In this document: positions 25,024 through 32,634 of the stretch, in pieces | Layout of the letters: every line of letters starts with the position of its first letter | Position numbering within the stretch: position 1 is the stretch's first letter | Origin: DASWVC01 sp036401335 | Lineage (GTDB): Bacteria > Verrucomicrobiota > Verrucomicrobiia > Chthoniobacterales > JAFAMB01 | Direction of reading: 5' to 3' | Length of the DNA: 50,914 nucleotides | NCBI GenBank assembly: GCA_036401335.1 | Contig: DASWVC010000038.1 | Span: forward strand, 1-50,914 | The notes under the pieces: generated by a model | Seen by the model: the letters and a program-made list of their open reading frames with translations, nothing else | Databases searched by the model: none | Told to the model about the DNA's origin: nothing | Translations under genes and position numbers: made by a program

Positions 25024-25119
25024 AGGGAAAAGGTAAAGTCATCCGGAAGCCGGCGCCACTTGTAAAGCGGCTTGGTTCCAGACTGCCGGCATGAGATCCT
25101 CGGGAACGATTTCCGAGGG

Positions 25120-26058
25120 TCAGGACGGTCCGTCCAGCCCCCCTTCCATCCGTTCGAACCCGGCATAAAGGTTGAAACGCTGGTCCCGCAGGAACCCGAT
25201 CAGCGTAAGCCCGTGCCGCCGGGCCAGGTCCACGGCCAGACTGGAGGGCGCCCCCACCGCCGCTAATCCTGGAATGCCTGCCATGATCGCTTTCTGGACC
25301 AGTTCGAACCCAGCCCGGCCGCTTACAAACAGCAAGGCCCGGGAAAAGTCTGGCAAGGCGGACAACAGGCGTGCGCCGATCGCCTTGTCCACCGCGTTGT
25401 GCCGGCCCACGTCCTCCGACAAATTCGAGATCCGCCCCGCCTCGACAAGCGCCGCCGCATGCAACCCTCCTGTTGCGGCAAAGGCCGGTTGCGCTTCGCG
25501 AATCCGGTTCGGCAGCCCCCAGAGCATCTCGGGAGTCCAAAGCACTTCACCCCCCGGCAGCGTCACGGCCCGGTTCATCCCGATGGCGTCGAGCGAGGCT
25601 TTCCCGCAAACCCCGCAACTGGAGGCCGTGTAAAAATTCCGGTCCAGCCGCTTCATTTCTACCGCATCCCGCAGCCGGACCAGGATCGATTCGCCCCGGC
25701 CCGGCTGCAAATCGATCCCCAGGATTCCAGAGGCCTCATGCACCAACCCTTCCGTGTAAAGGAAGCCGGCGGCAAGGGCCTCGTCAGCGCCGGGCGTTCG
25801 CATGGTGACTGACACGCTTCTGGTTACCAGCAGGTCCCCACGCCGAAATTGGACTTGAATTTCCAAGGGTTCCTCGACCGCCACCCAGTCTTTGGCGTAG
25901 GCGGCGCCCTTGCCCTTGGGATGCTGGCGGACCGCGAACCCGCGCACATGACTTTCAACCCCAGGCAATAATCGCTCAGGCACCACCGAATGAACAGCAA
26001 CGGGGGCCGCCAAACAACCCGCTTGTTCGCCGGCCCCCGTTGCTGTTGACTCTTCCAT
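25120..26058 (-). CDS. fdhD: Formate dehydrogenase accessory sulfurtransferase FdhD
   Basis: FdhD moves sulfur to the molybdenum cofactor of formate dehydrogenase. The 312-residue frame from ATG 26058 carries RRGDLLVTRSVSVTMRTPG, the conserved DEALAAGFLYTEGL block, the redox Cys pair in SSCGVCGK (CxxC), the ATGGLHAAALV motif and SEDVGRHNAVDKAIG, with SGRAGFELVQKA and GAPSSLAVDLA near the end. The start overlaps that of the MOSC gene on the other strand (CCATGG at 26055-26060), so the two divergent genes have no intergenic DNA if both starts are right. A later GTG start is possible because the first 40 residues lack homology. Confidence 0.92.
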   Translation of the reverse strand: MEESTATGAGEQAGCLAAPVAVHSVVPERLLPGVESHVRGFAVRQHPKGKGAAYAKDWVAVEEPLEIQVQFRRGDLLVTRSVSVTMRTPGADEALAAGFLYTEGLVHEASGILGIDLQPGRGESILVRLRDAVEMKRLDRNFYTASSCGVCGKASLDAIGMNRAVTLPGGEVLWTPEMLWGLPNRIREAQPAFAATGGLHAAALVEAGRISNLSEDVGRHNAVDKAIGARLLSALPDFSRALLFVSGRAGFELVQKAIMAGIPGLAAVGAPSSLAVDLARRHGLTLIGFLRDQRFNLYAGFERMEGGLDGPS

Positions 26059-26539
26059 GGTTGTTGGCGAAGTCCTCCGCATCTTTATCTCGCCCGGGCA
26101 CAACTTCTTTGGCCACCATGGCAAACCCGCCGGCCAGCACCCGGTTGAGGCGGTCGATGCCGCCCGCTGCGTGGCGGACGCCGGGATCGTCGGAGACCGT
26201 TTTTTCGAATACAAGCCGGCCTACAAAGGGCAGATCACCTTTTTCGAGTGCGAGACTTTCAATGCCTTGGCGGCGGCCCTCGCCGTCTCGAACCGCGGTC
26301 CAGAGGTGCTCCGGCGGAACGTGATCACGCAAAAGGTTCGCCTCAACGACCTGATCGGCAGGGAATTCTCCGTCGATGGCGTTCGCCTGCGAGGTCGTGA
26401 AGAGTGCCGGCCGTGTTATTGGATGAATCAGGCGTTCGGGCCGGGAGCGGAAATGTTTCTCAAAGGCCAGGGGGGATTGCGGGCCGAGATTCTAAGCGAC
26501 GGCGAAATCCGGGTGGGCAGCAGACTCACCGTTGATTGA
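26057..26539 (+). CDS. MOSC domain protein
   Basis: A 160-residue single MOSC domain, the C-terminal module of molybdenum cofactor sulfurases, which carries activated sulfur to metal-sulfur sites. Visible features: VLRIFISPGHNFFGHHG at the start, GIVGDRFFEYKPAYKGQITFFE, NVITQKVRLNDLIGREF and the conserved Cys in REECRPCYWM, the expected sulfur-carrying position. Its neighbour fdhD is another sulfur-transfer gene of the molybdenum pathway, read in the opposite direction from an overlapping start codon. Confidence 0.9.
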   Translation: MVVGEVLRIFISPGHNFFGHHGKPAGQHPVEAVDAARCVADAGIVGDRFFEYKPAYKGQITFFECETFNALAAALAVSNRGPEVLRRNVITQKVRLNDLIGREFSVDGVRLRGREECRPCYWMNQAFGPGAEMFLKGQGGLRAEILSDGEIRVGSRLTVD

Positions 26540-26575
26540 TGCCTCCACCGAGGCAGGGAAGACGAATCACCTCAT

Positions 26576-27355
26576 GTGCACACCTTCCGTTTTCTCGCGT
26601 CCCTCCCACTTTGCTTTGCGATTGCTTCTGCGGCGCATGCCGACGAAGGAGGGAACGCCGCTTTCCGCAAGGTCTGCGCAGCGCACGGCTCCGCGAGCCT
26701 GGTGCGTTTCAAAGCGGTAGGGGTGGGGTACACCGGCCGCTGGGGGCTGTTTCTTAACCAGTTGCAACCGGTGTTGTGCGACGTGCGTTTCCGGCGCGAC
26801 TCGGATGAAACCTATTGGCTGGGGTCGCCGCACGAACGGTTGCGCTACCGCGGAGCCGGAGGCGAAAAATTGGTCGAGCGCGAACCGGGCAAGGTCCGAG
26901 TCATTTACAACGGCAATCCCGAGGTGACGGCCGAGCAAGCTGCCGCCGCCGCCCTGGTGGCAGATGCTTACCGCATGTTCCTGCTTGGTCCACAGTTCTT
27001 TCAAGAGCGGCGGGCCGAGTTTACCGTTGGGTCCCCCCGAACCCTCGGCGGCCAGCCGTGCACCATCCTGAACACGACGCTGAGACCCGGCTTCGGCCGA
27101 TCGCCCGCGGACACGGTGGCCCTTTGGATCGACCCCACCAGCCACCTCATCCGGCGCTACGGCTTCACGATCAATGGCTTAAGCACCACGGTGGGAGCGT
27201 ACGTCGACGTTACCGCGGAACGGTATGTGGACCGAGGCGGGGTCCGGTTTGCCACCCAATTCTCGGAATGGGTCCGGCAACCACTGCAGATCGCCGCCCA
27301 TAAATGGCACGTGGTGGCGCTGGAGGAGGTCACGGCCGATGACGCCAGGTTTTGA
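26576..27355 (+). CDS. Exported protein of unknown function
   Basis: A 259-residue protein with signal peptide (FRFLASLPLCFAIASAAHA-D). It starts with GTG 26576 in the chosen frame; an ATG two bases earlier is in another frame. The mature part has an initial alpha-helix with a Cys (FRKVCAAHGSAS), strands WGLFLNQLQPVLCDVRFRRD and KVRVIYNGNPEV, a helical middle, and C-terminal strands with VALWIDPTSHLIRRYGF, of the kind seen in LolA/lipoprotein-sorting folds. No catalytic motif is seen. It is co-directional with queE, which starts about 130 bases later. Confidence 0.65.
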   Translation: MHTFRFLASLPLCFAIASAAHADEGGNAAFRKVCAAHGSASLVRFKAVGVGYTGRWGLFLNQLQPVLCDVRFRRDSDETYWLGSPHERLRYRGAGGEKLVEREPGKVRVIYNGNPEVTAEQAAAAALVADAYRMFLLGPQFFQERRAEFTVGSPRTLGGQPCTILNTTLRPGFGRSPADTVALWIDPTSHLIRRYGFTINGLSTTVGAYVDVTAERYVDRGGVRFATQFSEWVRQPLQIAAHKWHVVALEEVTADDARF

Positions 27356-27486
27356 CCGGCGCGCGCAGCGATTCGAGCCTGTGGGATCGTGTGCCTGCCG
27401 CACCTGCCCGGTTTTTCAGGTTGCGCCAGGCCATTCAGATCCTTCCGATTGACCTCCGCGCGGGTCGGGCGCACCGTACGGGTCCT

Positions 27487-28149
27487 GTGGAAGCCGTGCT
27501 CGCCAGATCCCTGACCGTTAACGAGATTTATGCCTCCGTCCAAGGTGAAAGCACCTGGGTTGGGCTGCCGTGTACCTTCGTTCGCCTTACCTTCTGCGAC
27601 TTGCGGTGTACGTACTGCGACACCGCTTACGCCTTCTACCGGGGCGAGAAAATGCCGGTGGCGGCCGTCGTTGAACGGGTCATTGAACTGGGCATCAATC
27701 TGGTGGAGATCACCGGCGGTGAGCCGCTCTTGCAAAAAGGCGTTCTGCCGCTCATGAAGGAACTTTGCGACCGCTCCTACCGCGTGCTCCTGGAAACGAG
27801 TGGTGCCCACGACATTTCCGGCGTTGATTCCAGGGTTCACCGCATCATGGACCTCAAGACTCCGGGTAGCGGTGAGTCGCACCGGAACCGGTTGCAGAAC
27901 CTTACCCATTTGACTCCGCGCGACGAGGTCAAGTTCGTGATCGGCTCCCGGGATGACTACCTTTGGTCGGCCGACATGGTGAGGGCGAACGGGCTGGCTG
28001 CCCGGTGCCACTGCGTCCTCTTCTCTCCCGTGTTCGGCCGGATTGAGCCCCGGCAGATCGTCGAATGGCTGCTGGCGGACCGGCTGCCCGTTCGTTTTCA
28101 GCTGCAGTTGCACAAGTTTATCTGGGCTCCAGACGCCAAGGGGGTATGA
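27487..28149 (+). CDS. queE: 7-carboxy-7-deazaguanine synthase
   Basis: QueE is a radical SAM enzyme that forms the 7-deazaguanine ring on the way to queuosine or related modified bases. From the GTG at 27487 it is 220 residues, close to the family norm; a GTG at 27496 is equally possible, and the frame back to 27352 adds unrelated sequence. It has VNEIYASVQGEST, the iron-sulfur cluster motif CDLRCTYC (CX3CX2C), EITGGEPLLQKG for SAM binding, VLLETSGA and KTPGSGE. The queD ATG overlaps its stop (ATGA), so the two are translated together. Confidence 0.93.
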   Translation: MEAVLARSLTVNEIYASVQGESTWVGLPCTFVRLTFCDLRCTYCDTAYAFYRGEKMPVAAVVERVIELGINLVEITGGEPLLQKGVLPLMKELCDRSYRVLLETSGAHDISGVDSRVHRIMDLKTPGSGESHRNRLQNLTHLTPRDEVKFVIGSRDDYLWSADMVRANGLAARCHCVLFSPVFGRIEPRQIVEWLLADRLPVRFQLQLHKFIWAPDAKGV

Positions 28150-28508
28150 AAGCCCGACTGACGAAACTTTACTTTTTCGAGGCCGCCCAGACGCTGCCCA
28201 AGGTGCCGCCCGGTCATAAGTGCCGGCAGCTGCACGGTCACAGCTTCAAGGTAGAGGTCACCGTCGCAGGCCAGGTAGATCCGGAAACAGGCTGGCTTTA
28301 TGACCATGCGCAGATTTCTGAGGCGATGCGGCCCTTGCTGAGGACGCTGGACCACTCCTACCTGAACGACATCGCCGGCCTGGAGAATCCCACGATCGAA
28401 ATGATGGCGGCGTGGTTTTGGGAAAAACTTGAACCAAGCTGTCCGGGACTTTGCGAAATTGTCATTCACGAAACGCCCACGGCGTGGTGCGTTTACCGGG
28501 GTGAATAG
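28146..28508 (+). CDS. queD: 6-carboxy-5,6,7,8-tetrahydropterin synthase, QueD-type
   Basis: QueD converts dihydroneopterin triphosphate to 6-carboxytetrahydropterin, the substrate of QueE. The 120-residue product starts at ATG 28146, overlapping the queE stop. It has GHKCRQLHGHSFKVEV (catalytic Cys and two zinc His), GWLYDHAQISEAM, LDHSYLNDIAGLENPT with its proton-relay Asp/His, and the closing HETPTAWCVYRGE. The first of the three usual zinc histidines (FEAAHRL in E. coli) is Gln here (FEAAQTL). Related sequences with Gln exist as far as I recall, but zinc binding at that site is altered. Confidence 0.9.
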   Translation: MKARLTKLYFFEAAQTLPKVPPGHKCRQLHGHSFKVEVTVAGQVDPETGWLYDHAQISEAMRPLLRTLDHSYLNDIAGLENPTIEMMAAWFWEKLEPSCPGLCEIVIHETPTAWCVYRGE

Positions 28509-28595
28509 GGCAGGGGAACAGGCCCCGAGGCCCCGACTGACCGTAGGTCCTCTAAAAAAAATGAACTATTCATAACAGATAGAAGCCTTTTTTGC

Positions 28596-28624
28596 TTGTT
28601 CGATGCCCTGCGTCTGCTTACACC
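28596..28624 (+). promoter_or_regulatory. Possible promoter for the secretion cluster
   Basis: TTGTTC (28596-28601) and TACACC (28619-28624) are 17 bases apart, just upstream of ATG 28635. The match to the -10 consensus is modest. It lies in the only non-coding gap before the type II secretion genes, after an A/T-rich stretch (28552-28600). Confidence 0.3.
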
Positions 28625-28634
28625 TGACCGCTGA

Positions 28635-29567
28635 ATGCGCGGAGTATCCCCATCATTTCTATGCTTGGCGGCTCTGCTGGTCCCCTTGACGGCAGTCCGG
28701 GCGGATTACTTCAGTTTTGACCTTGCGGGCACGGGAAAAGTCCGATTTCCAAGTTGGATTCCCCAACGGCCCGTCGCCTCCGCCAAAGCTCACGCGGAGC
28801 TCGCCTTTCCGATCGTGCCTGGACGGGACAACAACGACTTGGCCTTGACCGTCGTTTTCCGGGAGGAAATCGGCCAGTACCTCAGTGTTTATTGGGCGGA
28901 CCGGGACGGCAATCGCCAGTTGCTCTGCCCAAACCTTTTTGAAGACATCAACCTGGCGAACCAGCGGACCCTGCTTATCACGAGGGCGGTGATGGGCGGC
29001 CCCGGGAAGGTGATCCTGCAATCCAGCGAGAATGTGCTTAACGTTCTCAGGGTCCGGCTGGATTGGGCGAGGCCCGGGGTGGTTCGATTGGTGGATGGCA
29101 TCCCGAACGGGGCGCTGATCACGACCGGCGGGCACTTCTTTGCACCGGAAGAAGTGGACGGCACTGCGCTGACGCCGGTAGCCGACAGCTGGCAGGGTCC
29201 GGTCCTGCTCACCTCCGTGACCGAACGCGCGGAACGCGTGGAAAACGGCGTGGTCTTTCCGGTCGGAGTTCAGGCTAAAGTTGCGCACGCTCGCGTCGAA
29301 GTTCTGATAAATGGACTGTCTTTCGATGCGTCAGTGCGGCTTTGGGTCAACGGAAAACTGGCCGGCACGGTTGCGGTGGAGGTGCCCGACCTCACCGACC
29401 CCGGCTACACCGCGGCTGGCAGCTACATCGGGTGGCGCAAAGCCGGCCTCCTCATCCCACCGGAAATGCTAAACGTTGGCGATGACACCTTCCAGTTTGA
29501 AGGCCCGGCAAACACGCCGCTGGCCATTCGCGACTTTCTGCTGCAGGTGGTTTATGCCGCAAATTGA
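28635..29567 (+). CDS. Exported protein of unknown function at the head of the secretion cluster
   Basis: A 310-residue protein with an N-terminal signal peptide (PSFLCLAALLVPLTAVRA-D). The mature part looks all-beta: FSFDLAGTGKVRFPSW, AELAFPIVPGRDNNDLALTVVF, ITRAVMGGPGKVILQ and a C-terminal half with VRLWVNGKLAGTVAVEVP and QFEGPANTPLAIRDFLLQVVY, like jelly-roll or carbohydrate-binding domains. No enzyme motif is visible and I do not recognise the family. It ends 37 bases before gspG on the same strand, so it is probably part of the secretion operon, either as an accessory envelope component or as cargo. Confidence 0.6.
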   Translation: MRGVSPSFLCLAALLVPLTAVRADYFSFDLAGTGKVRFPSWIPQRPVASAKAHAELAFPIVPGRDNNDLALTVVFREEIGQYLSVYWADRDGNRQLLCPNLFEDINLANQRTLLITRAVMGGPGKVILQSSENVLNVLRVRLDWARPGVVRLVDGIPNGALITTGGHFFAPEEVDGTALTPVADSWQGPVLLTSVTERAERVENGVVFPVGVQAKVAHARVEVLINGLSFDASVRLWVNGKLAGTVAVEVPDLTDPGYTAAGSYIGWRKAGLLIPPEMLNVGDDTFQFEGPANTPLAIRDFLLQVVYAAN

Positions 29568-29604
29568 CTTGGCGCTGTCCTCACCTAGTGTCGATTTGGT
29601 CTGT

Positions 29605-30060
29605 ATGAGATACGCTCGCTCTTCCGGGGTACGGCGCAGTTTGGCCGCAGGCCAGCGCAGGGCTGGCTACACGTTGATGGAGATAATGCTCGTCGTGGCG
29701 ATCATTGCGGTCATCGCCGGCGGAGTCATCATCAAGATGTCGGGTGCCCTTGACGTCGCGAAGATCCAACGTGCGGAACAGGACATAGCCAACATTTACA
29801 GCTCACTAAAGCTTTACGAGGCCCGCAACAACTCCATGCCGGAACAGGGCCAGGGTCTGGAAGCGCTGGTCAGCCCGCCGACGAGCGGAACGGCCCCCCC
29901 AAATTGGATTCGATTAATGGACAGCTTGCCCATCGACCCGTGGGGTACACCCTACCAGTACCGTAACCCCGGCAAAAAAGATTCCTCTGGCGTCGACGTA
30001 TTCTCGTTTGGTCCCGACCACAAGGAGAGCGCCGATGACATTTACCGGCGGGTCCAGTAA
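29605..30060 (+). CDS. gspG: Type II secretion major pseudopilin GspG
   Basis: GspG is the main subunit of the periplasmic pseudopilus. From ATG 29605 the protein has 151 residues. A prepilin leader ends in RRAG and is followed by YTLMEIMLVVAIIAVIAGG, so cleavage would give a mature N-terminal Tyr with the required Glu at +5. The mature body has the family features QDIANIYSSLKLYEARNN, PEQGQGLEALV, the SLPIDPWGTPYQYRNPG loop and a calcium-site-like tail FSFGPDHKESADDIY. The ORF open upstream to 29476 overlaps the previous gene and is not used. GspH follows after 15 bases. Confidence 0.95.
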   Translation: MRYARSSGVRRSLAAGQRRAGYTLMEIMLVVAIIAVIAGGVIIKMSGALDVAKIQRAEQDIANIYSSLKLYEARNNSMPEQGQGLEALVSPPTSGTAPPNWIRLMDSLPIDPWGTPYQYRNPGKKDSSGVDVFSFGPDHKESADDIYRRVQ

Positions 30061-30075
30061 GGAAGGATTGACTTG

Positions 30076-30585
30076 ATGTGCAACCGCCGTTCAGGGATGT
30101 CAGGCACAGGACGGCTGCGGTTGAACGGCGGTTTTACCCTGCTCGAGGTGTGCGTGGTCCTGTTTATCGTGGCCATGATCTTTGTGGTCTCGGCGGTGCC
30201 GGCCGGGCACTTGGTGAAGGAAGAGAAGTTGTTTTCGCAAATGCGCCATCTCCAAAGCACGGCCAAAACAGCGCGGCTCCGGGCGATGGCCCAACATGAA
30301 ATCATTTTGATCGAGTTTAATCCCAGTGGTTACGAACTGCGCGCGGCGAAGGAGGCGGCACACGGTCCTGATACTTATTACACGCTGCCGCGGTCGACGG
30401 AACTTTTGGTGCGTACGCCCGCCGACGACAATTTCCGCTCCGCCTCACGCCTCCAATGGTACTTCGGACCGAACGGCCTCTGCGAGCCGATTGCTTTTCT
30501 GCTGCAGGAAGGGAAAAGCTGGGTGCGTTTCCGCGTTGATCCGTTGACGGCCCGGGTGGAGGACGAGCAAAGTTTTGTGGAATGA
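30076..30585 (+). CDS. gspH: Type II secretion minor pseudopilin GspH-like
   Basis: A 169-residue prepilin-type protein starting at ATG 30076 with GGAAGGA at a good distance upstream. The leader ends LNGG and is followed by FTLLEVCVVLFIVAMIFVV, with Glu at +5. The body (KLFSQMRHLQSTAKTARLRAMAQHEI, IEFNPSGYELR) fits GspH/FimT-type minor pseudopilins. It overlaps the next gene by four bases (ATGA). Position between G and the I/J/K set supports the H assignment. Confidence 0.82.
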   Translation: MCNRRSGMSGTGRLRLNGGFTLLEVCVVLFIVAMIFVVSAVPAGHLVKEEKLFSQMRHLQSTAKTARLRAMAQHEIILIEFNPSGYELRAAKEAAHGPDTYYTLPRSTELLVRTPADDNFRSASRLQWYFGPNGLCEPIAFLLQEGKSWVRFRVDPLTARVEDEQSFVE

Positions 30586-31040
30586 ACACGCTGCGCACCA
30601 TCACCTTGAACCATCCGCCGACGACCCCGGTGCAGAGACGTCTGCCCGGGCGGAGGATCCGCCGGAACGCCGGTTTTGTGCTTTGGGAGATGATGCTGGC
30701 TTTGATGATCTTTTGCGTGGTGGCGGTTTCCCTCACCAACGCGTTGCGGCAAGCGATTGATACGGTTGTGATGCTGCGCGACGAGGCGCAGACCCGGCAC
30801 GAGTTCGAGAATTTGCTGGCGGAATCAGCCATTACAAAACTGAAGCCGGGCAGGGAGGATGTCCCGATCGGCGATGGCCGCATCCATTACGAACGTGAGG
30901 TGGTCCGCCTCGAATCGAAAACGCTGCGGAACGAACCGGTGACGAACCTTTTCCAGGTGACGCTGCGCGCTTCCTGGCAGGCGGGCGGTCAAACCCGGAC
31001 CAGCCAGGCAGCCTCCGTATTCTATCAGCCTTCCTCATGA
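30582..31040 (+). CDS. gspI: Type II secretion minor pseudopilin GspI-like
   Basis: A 152-residue product with an unusually long prepilin leader (30 residues, rich in Arg/Pro) ending RRNAG, then FVLWEMMLALMIFCVVAVSL with Glu at +5. The body has the short strand-rich pattern of GspI (EFENLLAESAITKLKPG, GRIHYEREVVRLE). It overlaps both neighbours by four bases. The I call is by position in the G-H-I-J-K order and size, since minor pseudopilins diverge strongly. Confidence 0.72.
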   Translation: MNTLRTITLNHPPTTPVQRRLPGRRIRRNAGFVLWEMMLALMIFCVVAVSLTNALRQAIDTVVMLRDEAQTRHEFENLLAESAITKLKPGREDVPIGDGRIHYEREVVRLESKTLRNEPVTNLFQVTLRASWQAGGQTRTSQAASVFYQPSS

Positions 31041-31687
31041 ACCCGGGATTATTACGTCGTCACCGGTTGTTATCACCGGGCCACGCGCAAGGCGGATACC
31101 TCCTCCTTGAGGTGCTCTTGGCCATGGCGATCTTGACGATGATCACGACGATGGTGTTCCGGATTATCCAGACCACCGTCCGCGCGACCCAGGAAGTGAC
31201 CTACCTTCAGTCGTTGCAGGAGAAGGTCGACGGCATCGATGAACTGCTCCGCGAAAACTTCGCGAGCCAGCCCCCGGTTGTTCAATTTCAGACCCGTACC
31301 TTACAGGGCAACACGGAACTGGTCTTTCGCGACGCTGATTTTCATTTCACATCCACGCCAGGCACCGCGGCTTTTGGAACCCTTGTGCTGGCTGGCCGCC
31401 CGGACGCGAGCGGACGGCTGGCCTTGTCCTTCGTGCAGGAAGGCGAGAATGCCCGCCGGCACCTGGTGGAAGCAAACCAGGAGGATCACGCCTCCTGGAC
31501 TCCGCTGCTGGTTGACCTTGAACGGATCGCGTGGCGCTTTTACGACCCGCGGACTCAGAAATGGCGGGCCGACTGGGAGGACGCGTCTTTCCGGCCGACC
31601 CTTGTTGAACTCACCGTCCGTCTGTCCGGTCAAAAACAGGATCACCGGCTGGTTTTCACCTGGCCGGCAACGGTTTCCACCTCATGA
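31037..31687 (+). CDS. gspJ: Type II secretion minor pseudopilin GspJ-like
   Basis: A 216-residue prepilin-type protein. The leader ends HAQGG and is followed by YLLLEVLLAMAILTMITTMVF, with Glu at +5. A helix (VTYLQSLQEKVDGIDELLRENF) leads into a beta-rich domain (QPPVVQFQTRTLQGN, ALSFVQEGENARR, LERIAWRFYDPRTQKW), a pattern typical of GspJ, including the WRFYD-like strand. It is linked to GspK by a four-base overlap. Confidence 0.78.
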   Translation: MNPGLLRRHRLLSPGHAQGGYLLLEVLLAMAILTMITTMVFRIIQTTVRATQEVTYLQSLQEKVDGIDELLRENFASQPPVVQFQTRTLQGNTELVFRDADFHFTSTPGTAAFGTLVLAGRPDASGRLALSFVQEGENARRHLVEANQEDHASWTPLLVDLERIAWRFYDPRTQKWRADWEDASFRPTLVELTVRLSGQKQDHRLVFTWPATVSTS

Positions 31688-32634
31688 TCCTGCGTGGCTG
31701 CTCGGTTGAGAAGGGTTCGGCCCTGCTGCTGGTCTTATTCACCATCCTGTTGATATCGAGCCTCATTGTTTCAGCGGTGGAGTACGTGCAACAGGATGTG
31801 GACGAATATGCCGTCCTGAACCGGCGTTTCCGGTCCCGTACGTTGGCCCAGACCGGGCTTGCTTACGCCCTGCCTCCACAGGTCCGCAACGAAGACCGTG
31901 CCTTGCTCGAGCAGGGGGGCAAAGATTCCGGAAAGTTCCGTGTGGTGATCACCAGTGAGTCGGCCCGCCTGAACATCAACGTGCTTTTGCAGAACAACCA
32001 CGATTACCTGCTGCAGGCGCTCTTCCGACGGTGGGGCCTCACGTCCCGCCAAATCGATCCCGCCATCGCCGGCCTGCACCATTTTACAGACCAGCCGAGC
32101 GATTCAGCGACCCCGGTCGCCACCGCCGCTCCCACCCCAACACCGCCCGCTGCCGGCACCACGCCGGGCACCCAGAACGCGGGCGCCCGTTTTTTCCGGG
32201 CGTTTTTGTCCGTCCAGGAAATGAGTTTGGTCCCGGGGTTTGCGCCGGTGATGAAACAAAAAACGGATTGGGCCGACTACTTCACCATCTATGGCGATGG
32301 AAAGATTGACGTCAACAGCGTTGACCAAGCCATGCTTGAACTGGTTACAGGCGTCACGTCGGCTCAGGCCGACCAGTTCATCAAATACCGTTGGGGCCGG
32401 GATGGCAAACCGTTTACGGCCGACGATCAGATCTACCGCAGCCTGGAGCAGGTAAGGACCAACCTGGGGATGACCCCTCAGCAGTTCCAACTCATTCAGG
32501 ATCAGCTGGCGTTGAACAGTTCGGTCGACCGGATTGAAAGCACCGGCACGGTCGCCAACTTCGGCTCGACGATCACCGCCATTGTCAACCGAAGCACCGT
32601 CCCTGCCCAGATCCTGTTATGGCAAGAAAAGTAG
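31684..32634 (+). CDS. gspK: Type II secretion minor pseudopilin GspK
   Basis: GspK caps the pseudopilus tip. The 316-residue product has a leader ending EKG followed by SALLLVLFTILLISSLIVSAVEY, without the usual Glu at +5, as is normal for GspK. The large globular domain shows SARLNINVLLQNN, a Thr/Pro/Ala linker (about 140-165), FLSVQEMSLVPGF, and the saposin-like helical region with DGKIDVNSVDQAMLELVTG. It overlaps gspL by 16 bases. Confidence 0.88.
   Translation: MILRGCSVEKGSALLLVLFTILLISSLIVSAVEYVQQDVDEYAVLNRRFRSRTLAQTGLAYALPPQVRNEDRALLEQGGKDSGKFRVVITSESARLNINVLLQNNHDYLLQALFRRWGLTSRQIDPAIAGLHHFTDQPSDSATPVATAAPTPTPPAAGTTPGTQNAGARFFRAFLSVQEMSLVPGFAPVMKQKTDWADYFTIYGDGKIDVNSVDQAMLELVTGVTSAQADQFIKYRWGRDGKPFTADDQIYRSLEQVRTNLGMTPQQFQLIQDQLALNSSVDRIESTGTVANFGSTITAIVNRSTVPAQILLWQEK

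Noticed and set aside
26540..27487. preQ1 riboswitch before queE-queD
   Set aside because: The region upstream of queE is coding for the exported unknown protein almost up to the start; no aptamer-like stem with an A-rich tail was recognised.
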